64,000 bases of DNA from positions 372,001-436,000 of the forward strand of contig NZ_LR594660.1 in assembly GCF_901827155.1 (NCBI RefSeq). The letters run 5' to 3'. Shown here one piece after another: positions 16,489 to 24,967 of the stretch; the first letter of the stretch is position 1; each line of letters opens with the position of its first letter. The notes beneath the pieces were generated by a model that was given only the letters and a program-made list of their open reading frames with translations, was not told the origin of the DNA and searched no databases. The translations under genes and the position numbers were made by a program. This DNA is from Variovorax sp. PBL-H6. Lineage in GTDB: Bacteria; Pseudomonadota; Gammaproteobacteria; Burkholderiales; Burkholderiaceae_C.

Positions 16489-16860
16489 ATGACCCCAACG
16501 GAATATCGCAACGAACGTCGCCGGCTTTCGGCCTCCCTCAACCGCCTGCTGCGCGCCCACCTCATCGAGACCGGGTTCCGGGAAGGCCCCATCGGCCGCA
16601 GCAAGCCGGTGAAGGCCTGGGTTCCGCGCGGCAAAGGCTCGCCTGGCTTGCCCAGCTTCCAGACATTCGTCCTCCGCGGCGGCTTTGTCGTCAAGGAGTT
16701 CATGGGCTTCGTGCAGGGCGGCGTGATTGTCGACTGCGCCAACGGAGGCCTTTCAACGCTCGACTTCGGCGACATGCCCCTGGAAGACCTGTTCAGGCTC
16801 AACGTCTGGGCGGAGCGCCAGTTCGCACCAGCACCCGGACACGTCAGAAAGCGCGCATAG
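16489..16860 (+). CDS. Hypothetical protein, 123 aa
   Basis: Starts MTPTEYRNERRRLSASLNRL behind AAAAGGAG. The first 40 residues are a basic helix; the rest is short beta strands (SFQTFVLRGGFVVKEFMGFV, GGVIVDCANGGLSTLDFG). It is followed by a terminator at 16881. Basic start and compact size suggest nucleic-acid or protein binding, but that is a guess. Family unknown. Confidence 0.7.
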   Translation: MTPTEYRNERRRLSASLNRLLRAHLIETGFREGPIGRSKPVKAWVPRGKGSPGLPSFQTFVLRGGFVVKEFMGFVQGGVIVDCANGGLSTLDFGDMPLEDLFRLNVWAERQFAPAPGHVRKRA

Positions 16861-16879
16861 CCGGCGTCTGCCATCATTC

Positions 16880-16907
16880 AGCGAGACCCCTCGGGTCTCG
16901 CTTTTCC
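16880..16907 (+). terminator. Rho-independent terminator
   Basis: GCGAGACCC and GGGTCTCGC arms followed by TTTTCC. Confidence 0.85.
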
Positions 16908-16970
16908 TTGGTGGCAATCAACCTATAACGCAACCTCTCCGGTTGCTCTATAGACCCACAGAGAGCGGTT

Positions 16971-16979
16971 GTGTTATAA
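16971..16979 (+). promoter_or_regulatory. Extended -10 promoter for the secreted-protein gene
   Basis: TGTTATAAT is a perfect extended -10 (TGn then TATAAT). It would give a leader of about 155 bases before the ATG at 17144. A second, CTATAC-type box at 17092 is nearer to the gene. Confidence 0.5.
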
Positions 16980-17143
16980 TGGAAAAACCCGTAGGCAACG
17001 GCGCCGTCAGGTGCATTGTAGCTGCCACGGAGACGCACTGTTTCGATTATAGGGCTACTAAATCTCCGGGTAAGTACCTATAAGATTTGCAGACCTATAC
17101 AAACGGACCTTTCCTAAAGCCTATCCACCTACCGGAATCCCTC

Positions 17144-17476
17144 ATGAAGAAGTCTCTCCTCGCCCTCGCCGCTATCGCCGCCTTCGGTCTTTCGCTGGGC
17201 GCCCACGCCGAAACCTACGACGGCGTGCATGTGTCCGCCTCGAGCAAGAACCGCGCTGAAGTGAACATCGAAGCCGTCGTTGAAGCCAAGTCCATCGACC
17301 TGGCTGCCGAGCCCGGCCGCGGCGTGCTGACCGTCGCATCGGTTGCCAGCAAGGAAGCCGTGCGCGCCCAGGCCGTGGCCGCCGCTCACGCTCCGGACCA
17401 GAACGTGAAGCCCAGCTCGCGTGTGAACAGTAAGGTCGTCTCGACCTTCAACCATACGAACATCGCGTCGAAGTAA
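17144..17476 (+). CDS. Small secreted protein, 110 aa
   Basis: The signal peptide MKKSLLALAAIAAFGLSLGA ends HAET, with cleavage likely after AHA. The mature protein is about 88 residues, Ala/Val-rich with no cysteine (VEAKSIDLAAEPGRGVLTVA). It resembles the many short exported Burkholderiales proteins of unknown role. ATG at 17144 replaces an unsupported start at 17087. It has both a TATAAT promoter and a CTATAC box, and a strong terminator, so it is probably well expressed. Confidence 0.8.
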   Translation: MKKSLLALAAIAAFGLSLGAHAETYDGVHVSASSKNRAEVNIEAVVEAKSIDLAAEPGRGVLTVASVASKEAVRAQAVAAAHAPDQNVKPSSRVNSKVVSTFNHTNIASK

Positions 17477-17508
17477 TCGGCAGCGGCATAGCTCGCACCG
17501 CAGCAGCC

Positions 17509-17548
17509 AGGGGCCGACCCGCGCACTCGCGCCGGTCGGCCCCTTCTG
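17509..17548 (+). terminator. Rho-independent terminator
   Basis: GGGGCCGACC and GGTCGGCCCC arms followed by TTCT. Confidence 0.8.
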
Positions 17549-17589
17549 CATCTGATTTTTTTAGAGGCCAACCCAGCACCCTGCATTAG

Positions 17590-18546
17590 CTAACGAAGGG
17601 TGATGCCGGCCTCGTGCTTCATGTACTCCACCTTGAAGACGTTCCGAGACTCCTTTCCACTGGGCCAAGTGGCGTGATAGCGGTATGTGCCTATCAATAG
17701 CGCGGAAGGCTGGACGAGGATACTCCAGCCTGCACATTTGTCAGGGTTCCAAGGGTCGGCGTTCCGCGCCCTGCAGACCTGCCAATCAAAGTCACTGATG
17801 AGGCGAATGCTTGCGCCCGGCGGGTCCGAGGTAACCTGGTAATCTGAACCTCCCGCAGCTAGGCAGCCGTAATGAAATGCATAGATAGGAAGCTCGCGTT
17901 GCTCTCCGGGAGGAAGCGAAGTTAGATACCCCGCCCAGCGCAAAGCAAAAGTCCTCTCGAGCGCCAGCCATTGCCTCCGCGCAAATCGGCGGTCGTCACT
18001 CGTATACAGTATTGTCAGGCCCGCATCGGTATGCAACGTTGGTTGCTGCTGCAGGCGGCGCTCGATGTTCTCGAGCACTAATGCCTCCAGGGCGGTTAGC
18101 ACAGGCTCGAAGACATTCTCAGGAAACCTGGCACTGCGGACCACTTCGCGCCGCTCTGCGATGTCCAAGATGCTAACTTCGGTCCAGGTCCAAACGCCCG
18201 GATGGATTACGGAGAAGCAGTAGGGCTGTTGGTCCTTCAGCGCGCACTTCGCATAGCTTTCGACGGACAAGTACTCTTCGTCATCCCCGACCGCCGCTAT
18301 CGTGGTCGCTCTAAGCGCTTGGTTGGGTCCGGGCAAAGGTTGACCCGCGTACTCGCACACGGACTGTGAATGAAACGGGAAGCTGCGAATGGGCCCCTGC
18401 GGCATAGCCGTGCGCTCGATAACACGGTAGAGCTTCACGGTGTCATCAGCCTCGGAACGGCCACCAACGTCTGCGAGAGACGGGAGGGGCAGAAGTGCCA
18501 AAACGAGCGTGCACGCCAGTGGCCCTCTGCTTCGGCATGAATCCAT
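17590..18546 (-). CDS. Secreted hypothetical protein, 318 aa
   Basis: ATG at 18546 follows GGAGGTG. The N-terminus (SCRSRGPLACTLVLALLPLP then SLADVGG) is a signal peptide. The mature part has several cysteines (VCEYAG, KCALKD, YCFSVI, VCRARN, KCAGWS). Near residue 240, YQVTSDPPGASIRLISDFDW is PEGA-like, the type of short beta repeat that binds cell-envelope components. A periplasmic or surface location is likely. Function unknown. A TTACACG leader variant lies 32 bases upstream. Confidence 0.7.
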   Translation of the reverse strand: MDSCRSRGPLACTLVLALLPLPSLADVGGRSEADDTVKLYRVIERTAMPQGPIRSFPFHSQSVCEYAGQPLPGPNQALRATTIAAVGDDEEYLSVESYAKCALKDQQPYCFSVIHPGVWTWTEVSILDIAERREVVRSARFPENVFEPVLTALEALVLENIERRLQQQPTLHTDAGLTILYTSDDRRFARRQWLALERTFALRWAGYLTSLPPGEQRELPIYAFHYGCLAAGGSDYQVTSDPPGASIRLISDFDWQVCRARNADPWNPDKCAGWSILVQPSALLIGTYRYHATWPSGKESRNVFKVEYMKHEAGITLR

Positions 18547-18670
18547 GGCACACCTCCGTCGATTGCGACGCGTGTAACGAGTAATTTTGAGCCGAGAACT
18601 CGGCGGTTGCAAGGCAGTAGCTCCCCGTTAAGCGCCGCGACACGTACTCCGCCGATTGTCCGCATACAAA

Positions 18671-18701
18671 AAATTGGCCCACCGTTTCCGGGGGGCCAAT
18701 C
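18671..18701 (-). terminator. Rho-independent terminator
   Basis: ATTGGCCC and GGGCCAAT arms; the minus strand continues TTTTTTG. It ends the hydrolase gene at 18729. Confidence 0.8.
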
Positions 18702-18728
18702 AAATGAGGACAAGCTTGAGAGTAAGGC

Positions 18729-19451
18729 CTAAACCGTAGCGGCCGCAGCCTTTTCAGCCATGGGCAGGGGCAGCACCTCGAGCACCTCGCGCCAGAGCTG
18801 CGACCATTGCGGCCAGGCATGGCCCCCTGGTGTCGTGAACACACGGCCTTCCGGCAGCGCGTCCGCGAGCACCCGATGGTTGCTTGCAAAGCGGTCGTCC
18901 AAGCCGTAGCCGAGATACACCGGAGGCAGGCCGCTGGAAGCGTCTGCTTGGGTGTAGCGCTTGAGCAATGGCCACAGCTTGCGGTCGACTTCCTGGTCCG
19001 GCGGAGGCCCTTCGGGCACTTGCCAGCTCCGCAGGCCACCGGCGGCTTGGATTGCCGCGGCGATAGGGCGCCGGCCGAGGTACGGGGCAATCGTGACGAT
19101 GCCGTCGACCGCGCCCGGGTAGGCCAGTTCATGAATCAGCGCGCCAAAGCCTCCGATGGAGACACCGACGAGCCAGATGGACTTGTAGCCTGCCTCGCGC
19201 TGCGGCCGGATGACGTCCAGATGCAGCCTCTCGACGAAGCTCTGGTCGTAGTAGAACGCGACGTTGGCGTCCACCAGGAGGGCATCGACCGCGAGGTTCC
19301 GCTCCTTGACAGCAGCGATGATGCCTTGGCGTTCGAACTCCTCCGGCTGGAGGAACGCGCCCGGCAGGAAGACGAGAAGCGTGTCGGAAAGCGTGGTCGC
19401 ACCTTTGGCAAGCGCTGTGTGCGCGAACCTGCACTGGAGGGTGTGGGTCAT
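18729..19451 (-). CDS. Alpha/beta hydrolase
   Basis: 240 residues. The nucleophile elbow GVSIGGFG (Ser98), the acid in GYGLDDRF (about 183) and the base in PGGHAWPQW (about 209) form a standard triad. The early DTLLVFLPGAFLQPEEF gives the oxyanion strand-loop, so the fold is complete. ATG at 19451 is chosen for AGGACT upstream and because the family begins near this point; a start at 19499 is possible. The substrate cannot be told; short acyl esters or thioesters are typical. Single gene with terminator. Confidence 0.85.
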   Translation of the reverse strand: MTHTLQCRFAHTALAKGATTLSDTLLVFLPGAFLQPEEFERQGIIAAVKERNLAVDALLVDANVAFYYDQSFVERLHLDVIRPQREAGYKSIWLVGVSIGGFGALIHELAYPGAVDGIVTIAPYLGRRPIAAAIQAAGGLRSWQVPEGPPPDQEVDRKLWPLLKRYTQADASSGLPPVYLGYGLDDRFASNHRVLADALPEGRVFTTPGGHAWPQWSQLWREVLEVLPLPMAEKAAAATV

Positions 19452-19601
19452 GGGAGTCCTTGGATGCGCCTGCGGGTGCTGGCGCCTGAGGTTGAACAAG
19501 AGGTCTTCTTCCTGTAGCGAGTGCCCCCGCTCGGCTCCGGTGGCGCTCGACCTCGCCTCCCAGGAACGCTAAGATTTCGCACCACGACCAGGAGATATGG
19601 C

Positions 19602-19814
19602 ATGACGCTGGACGAATACTCGGAAGCCGCGAAGAAAATCTATGCGGAGCAGCAGGACATCGCCCAAGCGATGTCGCAGCTCGCGCTTTCGGCCAAGGCG
19701 ATGCCGCCCAACCCTGAGTTTTTGGAGCTGATGACGCGGCAATGGGGGCTTGTGCAGCAAATAGCCTCCCTGAATACACAGCTGGCCATGGGCGTGATGG
19801 CCCCCAAAAAGTAG
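19602..19814 (+). CDS. Small helical hypothetical protein, 70 aa
   Basis: MTLDEYSEAAKKIYAEQQDI and onward; entirely helical with a hydrophobic-patch pattern (AMSQLALSAKAM, GLVQQIASLNTQLAMGVM). AGGAGATAT precedes ATG at 19602. It is likely to form a helical hairpin or coiled coil, as do many small effectors and structural adaptors. Unknown family. Confidence 0.7.
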   Translation: MTLDEYSEAAKKIYAEQQDIAQAMSQLALSAKAMPPNPEFLELMTRQWGLVQQIASLNTQLAMGVMAPKK

Positions 19815-19973
19815 CGGGTCGCTGACCGCCGGTGACCGGCGCCACAGTCGTTCGGGGCGCGTCCGTGCTCTACGGTCCAGCTTGGCGGCAGCTCCGGTGA
19901 CCGTCATGCGCGAAAATGCGGACATGAAACTTCTGGCGCTTCCAACATGCTGCCGCGGCGGCGATAGGCCCGT

Positions 19974-20360
19974 GTGATGAGCCGGGCGTCCGACAAGCCT
20001 TCTACGACATGGGCACCCAGCACCGCCACGGTTGGCGGCAAACCCACCTGGACCCTGGCACGCGACAGTGCGCAGGACCTCCCGCTGATGCTGCAATGTT
20101 GCGAAGCTGAACTGCGCAACATGGCAGACCATGGCGTGGTCGCCGCCCCGTTCTACTTCGAGCGGGTGGCGATTCTCTTGCGCAAAGCCAAGCGCTACAA
20201 AGAAGAGGTCGAGATGTGCGAGCGGTACGCAGGCGCGATTGAGCAGTACTACCAAGAAACTTCTTCTTTGGAGCAAGCTGACGTCCGGCAGAGTCCCTGG
20301 TACCGCGAATTGCCGGCGCGCTTGGCCAAGGCGCGCGCGTTACTTTCGACCAGCGGCTAG
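19974..20360 (+). CDS. Hypothetical protein, 128 aa
   Basis: Starts MMSRASDKPSTTWAPST (second Met at 19977 also possible). After a low-complexity N-terminus, residues 35-125 are helical and TPR-like (YFERVAILLRKAKRYKEEVE then MCERYAGAIEQYYQET), with the aromatic and Ala spacing of helical-hairpin repeats. A protein-interaction role is plausible. Followed by a bidirectional terminator. Confidence 0.65.
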   Translation: MMSRASDKPSTTWAPSTATVGGKPTWTLARDSAQDLPLMLQCCEAELRNMADHGVVAAPFYFERVAILLRKAKRYKEEVEMCERYAGAIEQYYQETSSLEQADVRQSPWYRELPARLAKARALLSTSG

Positions 20361-20430
20361 CGGCCGCTCCCTACTCGCGGGCTCGGGCCCGCCCCACCAA
20401 TCACCGCACATGTGCTGGCCGAACGGATAA

Positions 20431-20460
20431 GAAAAGACCGCCTCGGGACGGTCTTTTCGC
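20431..20460. terminator. Bidirectional rho-independent terminator
   Basis: AAAAGACCG and CGGTCTTTT arms; T or A runs on both sides serve the gene ending at 20360 and possibly the leftward gene ending at 20600. Confidence 0.8.
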
Positions 20461-20599
20461 CCTGGGCGCAGCGCCAACTGAACAGCGCGCTCGAAGGGAA
20501 GTTTTTCTCCTCGTATAGGCACCGAGGAGACGGCTGCTGCTAGCCAGGGCCTGGGGGTCGCGAAGCCGGCGGCTCCCGCCATCTCTTGGCGCGGTCGCG

Positions 20600-21232
20600 T
20601 CAGCCCGCGAAGTTGAGCTTGAGCGTCGGTCCGCGGGGCACCTGCAGACGGCGCGCCGGCGGAACCAGGCTGAACGCTGCGCCGCTGGGCATGTTCAGCA
20701 GCCCCTGCGCATCCAGCTCCAGGAGCGGCGCTTCCAGTTCGGGGTACGGGTACACGACCTGACCAGTCTTCAGCAGCCGCAGCGTCGCCAACGCGGCCGC
20801 ACTCAGGCGCCCGAGCTCAGGGTTGTACAGCGTGGGGTTCTGCCTGCGCGCCTCGCGCCAGGCGACCACCTCCGACCACTCCCGCTCGCGCCGGGCAAAT
20901 CCCTCAGCATCAAAGCGCCAGCCTCCGGGCTCGATACCAACCGGCTCTCCCTCCGATGCCGCCACCGGCTGGGCGAGCTCCTTCAACAGTAGAGGCATGG
21001 TGGGACGGAGTTCAGGCTGCCCCTTTGGGCCCTGAGGTGCTCCGCTCCACACCAGGACCTCATCCCCCTGCTCAGGCCGGAGAAACCAGCGCCATGGGGA
21101 TTCATGCAGCGCCAAATGCAGCGTTGCGCCTTTTCGGAAGGCGTCGAGCAGGGCGAAATCGTGTGCCGTCCGGAACCCCTCCCAGGGGTCTCGGCGCTGA
21201 TAGGAGCAATGAATGTCGACAAGGTATGGCAT
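20600..21232 (-). CDS. Hypothetical protein, 210 aa
   Basis: Starts MPYLVDIHCSYQRRDPWEGF. The start at 21232 is supported by a CTACACG leader exactly 36 bases upstream; a longer frame to 21286 would run through that element. The protein has a beta-alpha N-terminus (LVDIHC, LHLALHESPWRWFLRPEQGD) and a helical C-terminal part (LGRLSAAALATLRLLKTGQV). No known domain. Divergent from 21389, whose own CTACACG box lies about 90 bases away. Confidence 0.65.
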   Translation of the reverse strand: MPYLVDIHCSYQRRDPWEGFRTAHDFALLDAFRKGATLHLALHESPWRWFLRPEQGDEVLVWSGAPQGPKGQPELRPTMPLLLKELAQPVAASEGEPVGIEPGGWRFDAEGFARREREWSEVVAWREARRQNPTLYNPELGRLSAAALATLRLLKTGQVVYPYPELEAPLLELDAQGLLNMPSGAAFSLVPPARRLQVPRGPTLKLNFAG

Positions 21233-21246
21233 GGTCCCCTCGGAAA

Positions 21247-21268
21247 GTCGGAGCAATGCCACGTGTAG
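21247..21268 (-). promoter_or_regulatory. CTACACG leader element (minus strand)
   Basis: GTGTAG at 21263-21268 reads CTACACGTGGCATTGC on the minus strand, 36 bases before the ATG at 21232. The AGGA part is missing in this copy. Confidence 0.45.
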
Positions 21269-21356
21269 TTCTGGCGAGAAAACCACACAGCTCCGCCGAG
21301 GCTGCGACCAAGCGGACCCCTGGTTACGCTGGACGCAACCTTTTATACGGCCGTTG

Positions 21357-21377
21357 CTACACGGGGTTTCAGCCTCC
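21357..21377 (+). promoter_or_regulatory. CTACACG leader element
   Basis: CTACACGGGGTTTCAGCC begins 32 bases before the GTG at 21389. A TTATACGG box lies 14 bases further upstream. Confidence 0.45.
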
Positions 21378-21388
21378 GAAAGACAACC

Positions 21389-21940
21389 GTGTCCCCCGCC
21401 CTATCCGAAGAAGCTCAAAGCCGAATCTCCCGGGAACTCGAGGCGCTCGTGCGCCGCTACCATGCGGCCGGCATCGCGCCAGCTGCCCTTAAAGCGGAGC
21501 TGCGCAGCCAGGTGGAAGCCTTGAACGAGCGGGCGCCCGGTACCAGCCCTGAAGGGCTCGAAAAACTACTTCGTGAGGCCCGACGACTGCACGATGCCGG
21601 AGATGAGGCGGCTCATCGAGACGCCGCAGCGGCCTGGCTCGAGGCCGCGCATCAGGCCCGCGTCGGTTGCGTGCTGCGCTTCGACTGCTTCCTTGTTCCC
21701 AAGCAGATGCTTCTGGACGCCTTTCGCATCATGTGGCGCCCGGGCTCGGATTTGTCGGCAGCGCAGCTGTGCTTCGCCGGTCCGACGGATGGCCACGTCT
21801 CGCGCCGTGACGTCAAGGAATTCTTCCTGGAGCTCGATGACCGGTTCCAGGTCGTGAAGCCTGGCTACAAGCTGCAGGTGCTGTTCCCGAAGCGGTTCGA
21901 CCAGGCCGGGCGGCCCATCCCTCTCCAGAAGGCGCGTTAA
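21389..21940 (+). CDS. Hypothetical protein, 183 aa
   Basis: GTG start (MSPALSEEAQSRISRELEAL). Residues 1-95 are helical with many Arg and Glu (LEALVRRYHAAGIAPAALKA then ELRSQVEALNERA), typical of a coiled coil. A globular C-terminal part follows (VGCVLRFDCFLVPKQMLLDA, HVSRRDVKEFFLELDDRFQV). Unknown family. A separate leader precedes the next gene. Confidence 0.65.
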   Translation: MSPALSEEAQSRISRELEALVRRYHAAGIAPAALKAELRSQVEALNERAPGTSPEGLEKLLREARRLHDAGDEAAHRDAAAAWLEAAHQARVGCVLRFDCFLVPKQMLLDAFRIMWRPGSDLSAAQLCFAGPTDGHVSRRDVKEFFLELDDRFQVVKPGYKLQVLFPKRFDQAGRPIPLQKAR

Positions 21941-22015
21941 GCGGCGTGGCCGGTCCGGTTGCTACAGAAGGCAGGCCGCTGCTCCGCGCAGCACTCGCTT
22001 AACGAAGGAAACACC

Positions 22016-22321
22016 ATGCCTGATACCACCCCCTGCCGCGGCGCCGGCGCCCCACTCGACCTCGAAGCTCTCGAGAACCTAGCCAACGCTGCCACCAAAG
22101 GGCCCTGGAAGGTCCGCAGCTCCCCGGGACTTCCGAGCTTTGTCTCGGCACCGCGCGAGAACCCGCGTCACGGCTACGACATCGAGGTGCTCGGTGAGGA
22201 CGAGACGCAGTACTCGACCCGGGATGCCGACGTCGCTTACATCGCCGCTGCACAGCCGCAGGTCGTGCTCGAGCTCATCCGTCAGCTGCGCGACGCGCGC
22301 CGCCTGCACGACATGCTCTAG
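22016..22321 (+). CDS. Ea22/Ead-like small phage-type protein
   Basis: 101 residues. The pattern LANAATKGPWKV at the start and DADVAYIAAAQPQVVLELIR near the end is the signature of Ead/Ea22-type proteins seen in lambdoid and other phages and their relatives; their role is not settled. AAGGAAA precedes ATG at 22016. A CTACAGAAGGCAGG box lies at 21962, 54 bases upstream. A trace of phage ancestry in this replicon. Confidence 0.6.
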   Translation: MPDTTPCRGAGAPLDLEALENLANAATKGPWKVRSSPGLPSFVSAPRENPRHGYDIEVLGEDETQYSTRDADVAYIAAAQPQVVLELIRQLRDARRLHDML

Positions 22322-22342
22322 CCCTTAGCCCGAGCTGATTCT

Positions 22343-22378
22343 CGCCCCTAAAGAACCTGTTCTTTGGGGGCTTCTCTT
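22343..22378 (+). terminator. Rho-independent terminator
   Basis: GCCCCTAAAGAA paired with TTCTTTGGGGGC around CCTG, then TTCTCTTT. Confidence 0.8.
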
Positions 22379-22400
22379 TGCGCTGGCTGCCGGGACTGCG

Positions 22401-22790
22401 CTATTGGCATGGAAACGTTTGTTCAAGACCGCGGAGTAGCTCAAACTCGGCGTGCAATTTCGTCATATCCGTGGATTTGCCGATTGCGCGATTCTCCGCT
22501 GTAACCTTTGCCAAGCGCGCGTCGAGAATTTGCGTGAAATTCTGTGCGTTCATCGATAGCGTCTCTGGCTGGCAGTACAGCGGTCGCACCTTGTTGTAGG
22601 TGTTTGTCTCGTTTGCCCAGCCAAAGCCGGTTCCAACACCAGATATGTAGAGCAGCATCGCTGGCTTGTCGCGAGCCGATTGCATCGCCGCCTGGTACTC
22701 GCTAGCCAAGACCTCTGCGGTTGCGGATATCGAAAGCGCTGCACCGAGCACGGCGACGGCCACGGCCCGATAGGCCATCATTCTTTTCAT
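22401..22790 (-). CDS. Secreted Rap1a/Tai-like small protein
   Basis: 129 residues starting MKRMMAYRAVAVAVLGAALS (signal peptide to about ISATAEVLA). The mature part follows the Rap1a/Tai-type layout: LLYISGVGTGFGWANE, then PLYCQPETLSMNAQNFTQIL with one late cysteine. Such periplasmic helical proteins include type VI immunity proteins, but many relatives have no known role and no effector is adjacent. Compare the relative at 55085-55426. Confidence 0.7.
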   Translation of the reverse strand: MKRMMAYRAVAVAVLGAALSISATAEVLASEYQAAMQSARDKPAMLLYISGVGTGFGWANETNTYNKVRPLYCQPETLSMNAQNFTQILDARLAKVTAENRAIGKSTDMTKLHAEFELLRGLEQTFPCQ

Positions 22791-23018
22791 ACGTCCAAAG
22801 TCCTTGTAAGCAGGGCGGCGCTTGGAAAAATGTCCAGATGCTCTTGTATCACGCAAAAACCAGTGATTCCCGATGCCTGTGCGTGCCGCGCACGACAGAA
22901 GTCCCAAGTCGTGACTTTCTCGCGTGGAGTCGAACAGCTAGGCACTAGCGTCGGTCACCTGGTCTGGACGCGGTGACTACAAGATTTACCCAAAGGACAA
23001 CCACCAAAGGAAACCGCC

Positions 23019-23381
23019 ATGCGGACTGTTCAGCAACTCATCGACGCCGGCTTCACGCTCTCTCCCGCAGAGGACGCCATCGGCTGTTCGGAGCTGTTTT
23101 CGCCGAAGCCGTTCTTCTACTACAACCCGAAATCTTTGGAGAGCATCAACGACATCTACTCGGGCCTCGAGACTGCCAAGCCGACCGAGTACGGTCACCG
23201 CTTAGTGCTCGCAGGCAGGTACAGCCCTTCGGACGTATTCCCGTTTAACGTTCTCGACGAGGAACGCCGCGAGTTGTTGGATGAGGCCTACCAGCGCTAC
23301 TGGACCCACACGAACGATGCCGCCCGAGCAAAGGACGACTTCTCCGATGTCCTGCGAACGGACGAACCTTATAAGTTTTGA
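23019..23381 (+). CDS. Hypothetical protein, 120 aa
   Basis: MRTVQQLIDAGFTLSPAEDA and onward, aromatic-rich (FSPKPFFYYNPKSLES, RYSPSDVFPFNVL), with an acidic helical end. AAAGGAAAC precedes ATG at 23019. A CTACAAG leader lies 42 bases upstream and a perfect terminator follows, so it is a single-gene unit. No family recognised. Confidence 0.7.
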   Translation: MRTVQQLIDAGFTLSPAEDAIGCSELFSPKPFFYYNPKSLESINDIYSGLETAKPTEYGHRLVLAGRYSPSDVFPFNVLDEERRELLDEAYQRYWTHTNDAARAKDDFSDVLRTDEPYKF

Positions 23382-23390
23382 CCATTCCCG

Positions 23391-23420
23391 AAAAGCGCCA
23401 GCTCATCTGGCGCTTTTTTC
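23391..23420 (+). terminator. Rho-independent terminator
   Basis: AAAGCGCCAG and CTGGCGCTTT arms with a CTCAT loop, then TTTT. Confidence 0.9.
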
Positions 23421-23608
23421 TTGGTCGGGCCGCAGCGCCCCTCTCGATGCCGACGGGCTCGGCCTGGCGCCCGGCGCCAGCCGGTGCGGGCCAGCCTTAA
23501 CCGGCACAAGAGTGGCTGCTAGCGGTTAAAAGGCGGGATAAGGGGCATAGAAATGCCTGTTAACCCGCGGCCGGCATTTGGCAGCGGCCTGGCCATTGTC
23601 GTTTCCCT

Positions 23609-23629
23609 AGACAACGCAGGACAACAACC
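23609..23629 (+). promoter_or_regulatory. CTAGACA leader variant
   Basis: CTAGACAACGCAGGACAAC begins 34 bases before the ATG at 23643, matching the recurrent leader except T/C to G at the fourth base. Confidence 0.4.
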
Positions 23630-23642
23630 CTCAGAGGAACAA

Positions 23643-24440
23643 ATGGCTACTCAAACCCAAACGGTTTTCAAGACCCAGGTGCTTCAGGCCCGTCGCGAGG
23701 TGAACTACCGCGATGTTGCCCACGGCATCGTGGTCTACAAGGACCATCGCATCTGCGCGGCCCAGCCGCCGGCGGACCCGTCGTTCAAGGCAGGCTTTGA
23801 GTTCAACACCACTACGGAAGGCTTCGCGCGCGAGGCGAACCTGCTTGACCATCTCAACACCGGTGCACCGCTCAAGGATTTGTCGTCAGTCTGCTTTGTG
23901 GACGATGAAGTCCTGCGAGCAGGCGCGGTGAAGGGCTTCTCCGGCATGCTGGAAGCACTGCAGAAGACGGCGCGGCTCACGAAGCCCTACTCGTGCTTTG
24001 TGTCGGGCGACGCCAACTCCAGGCACCTCGTGCGCATCGAAATGGGGAGCCACCAGGTGTTCACAATGGACGGTCTCCCGCGACCGATGGGGATTCACTT
24101 CGACTACATCGTTGGCATGATGGACAACCGGTCCTACGACCTCGAGCTCGCGCTGCACCTGCTTGAGGCCAATCCTCGGGTGCACTTCGAGACCGACCGG
24201 TCCGGTCGCAAGCTTCAGAACATTCCGTCGTACAACGCTGAAGACGGCCGGACGCAATGCTTGGAGTTCATCTTCGAGCCGACGGTCGAAGAGGCGGTGC
24301 GGATTCGGGACTGGCACCTCGCGCGCGACACGAAGCGCGCGGCCGGCGAAGAGCACGAGGCAATCTTTGTCCTTGACCTGCTCGGACTGCGCAAGGCAGG
24401 AGCGGCGCGATTCGACACGTACGCCGGCGTATACGACTGA
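23643..24440 (+). CDS. Hypothetical protein, paralog of 24968-25741
   Basis: 265 residues starting MATQTQTVFKTQVLQARREV. The C-terminal 110 residues align without large gaps to the gene 500 bases downstream: DLELALHLLEANPRVHFETD, LEFIFEPTVEEAVRIRDWH, LDLLGLRKAGAAR. The N-terminal halves have drifted further apart (both with an FKTQVLQ/VQTLDSH-type opening). No domain of known function. AGAGGAACAA precedes ATG at 23643; a start at 23553 lacks support. The 57-residue gene at 24453 lies between the two copies. Confidence 0.75.
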   Translation: MATQTQTVFKTQVLQARREVNYRDVAHGIVVYKDHRICAAQPPADPSFKAGFEFNTTTEGFAREANLLDHLNTGAPLKDLSSVCFVDDEVLRAGAVKGFSGMLEALQKTARLTKPYSCFVSGDANSRHLVRIEMGSHQVFTMDGLPRPMGIHFDYIVGMMDNRSYDLELALHLLEANPRVHFETDRSGRKLQNIPSYNAEDGRTQCLEFIFEPTVEEAVRIRDWHLARDTKRAAGEEHEAIFVLDLLGLRKAGAARFDTYAGVYD

Positions 24441-24452
24441 GGAACTGCAGCG

Positions 24453-24626
24453 ATGAGCTTGACCGCACGGGACAAGGCAATTCGAGGTGCAGGGCGCCGT
24501 CGCTTCATCGCGGAAGTAGTGACCGCTAGGCGAGATGAAGGCGGAGTGCTCGACAAGACCACCAACCGTCGCCTTGCAAAAGCGTTGAAGAACGAAGCGA
24601 AGTTCGCTCGACAAGCGCGACGCTAG
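24453..24626 (+). CDS. Small basic protein, 57 aa
   Basis: MSLTARDKAIRGAGRRRFIA continuing to LAKALKNEAKFARQARR. It starts 12 bases after the stop of the previous gene behind GAGGAACTG, so it is probably translated from the same message. The protein is strongly basic and helical, with no cysteine, like small nucleic-acid-binding or ribosome-associated proteins. Terminator at 24645 closes the unit. No family recognised. Confidence 0.55.
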   Translation: MSLTARDKAIRGAGRRRFIAEVVTARRDEGGVLDKTTNRRLAKALKNEAKFARQARR

Positions 24627-24644
24627 CCGTCGCAGCGTCATTCC

Positions 24645-24682
24645 AAGACCGCACCAGCTCACGCTCGGTGCGGTCTTTCATT
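24645..24682 (+). terminator. Rho-independent terminator
   Basis: AAGACCGCACC and GGTGCGGTCTT arms followed by TCATTTCT. Confidence 0.85.
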
Positions 24683-24934
24683 TCTCAGGCCGGTCAGAAA
24701 ATATGGGAGTGTCCGCCGAGGACATGCTGGGCGTTCCGCGACCTGAACGTGGGCCGCTCCCTCGACGAGGTGCTTCGCATCCTGGACGGCGCACCAGGGG
24801 GCTTCGGCCAATTATCAGATTTCAGATAATCTTGAGTAATTCCCGGCGGCGCCCTCCCCACCGGTGACCTCCCCTCTTTTGGCGCATGGTTGGGAAGCGA
24901 AGTGCTTTAGGGCGAGGCGTGGCTAAAGAGGGTC
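24683..24934. other. Intergenic region with one palindrome
   Basis: No convincing gene. It holds an AT-rich inverted repeat at 24811-24830, unusual in this GC-rich context. Confidence 0.4.
24811..24830. promoter_or_regulatory. AT-rich inverted repeat (operator candidate)
   Basis: ATTATC and GATAAT arms around AGATTTCA, with a direct TCAGAT repeat inside. It lies about 140 bases upstream of the gene at 24968. It may be a regulator site. Confidence 0.35.
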
Positions 24935-24967
24935 GATAGACGGTGGCCGACTCCCCTTGAGGCCACC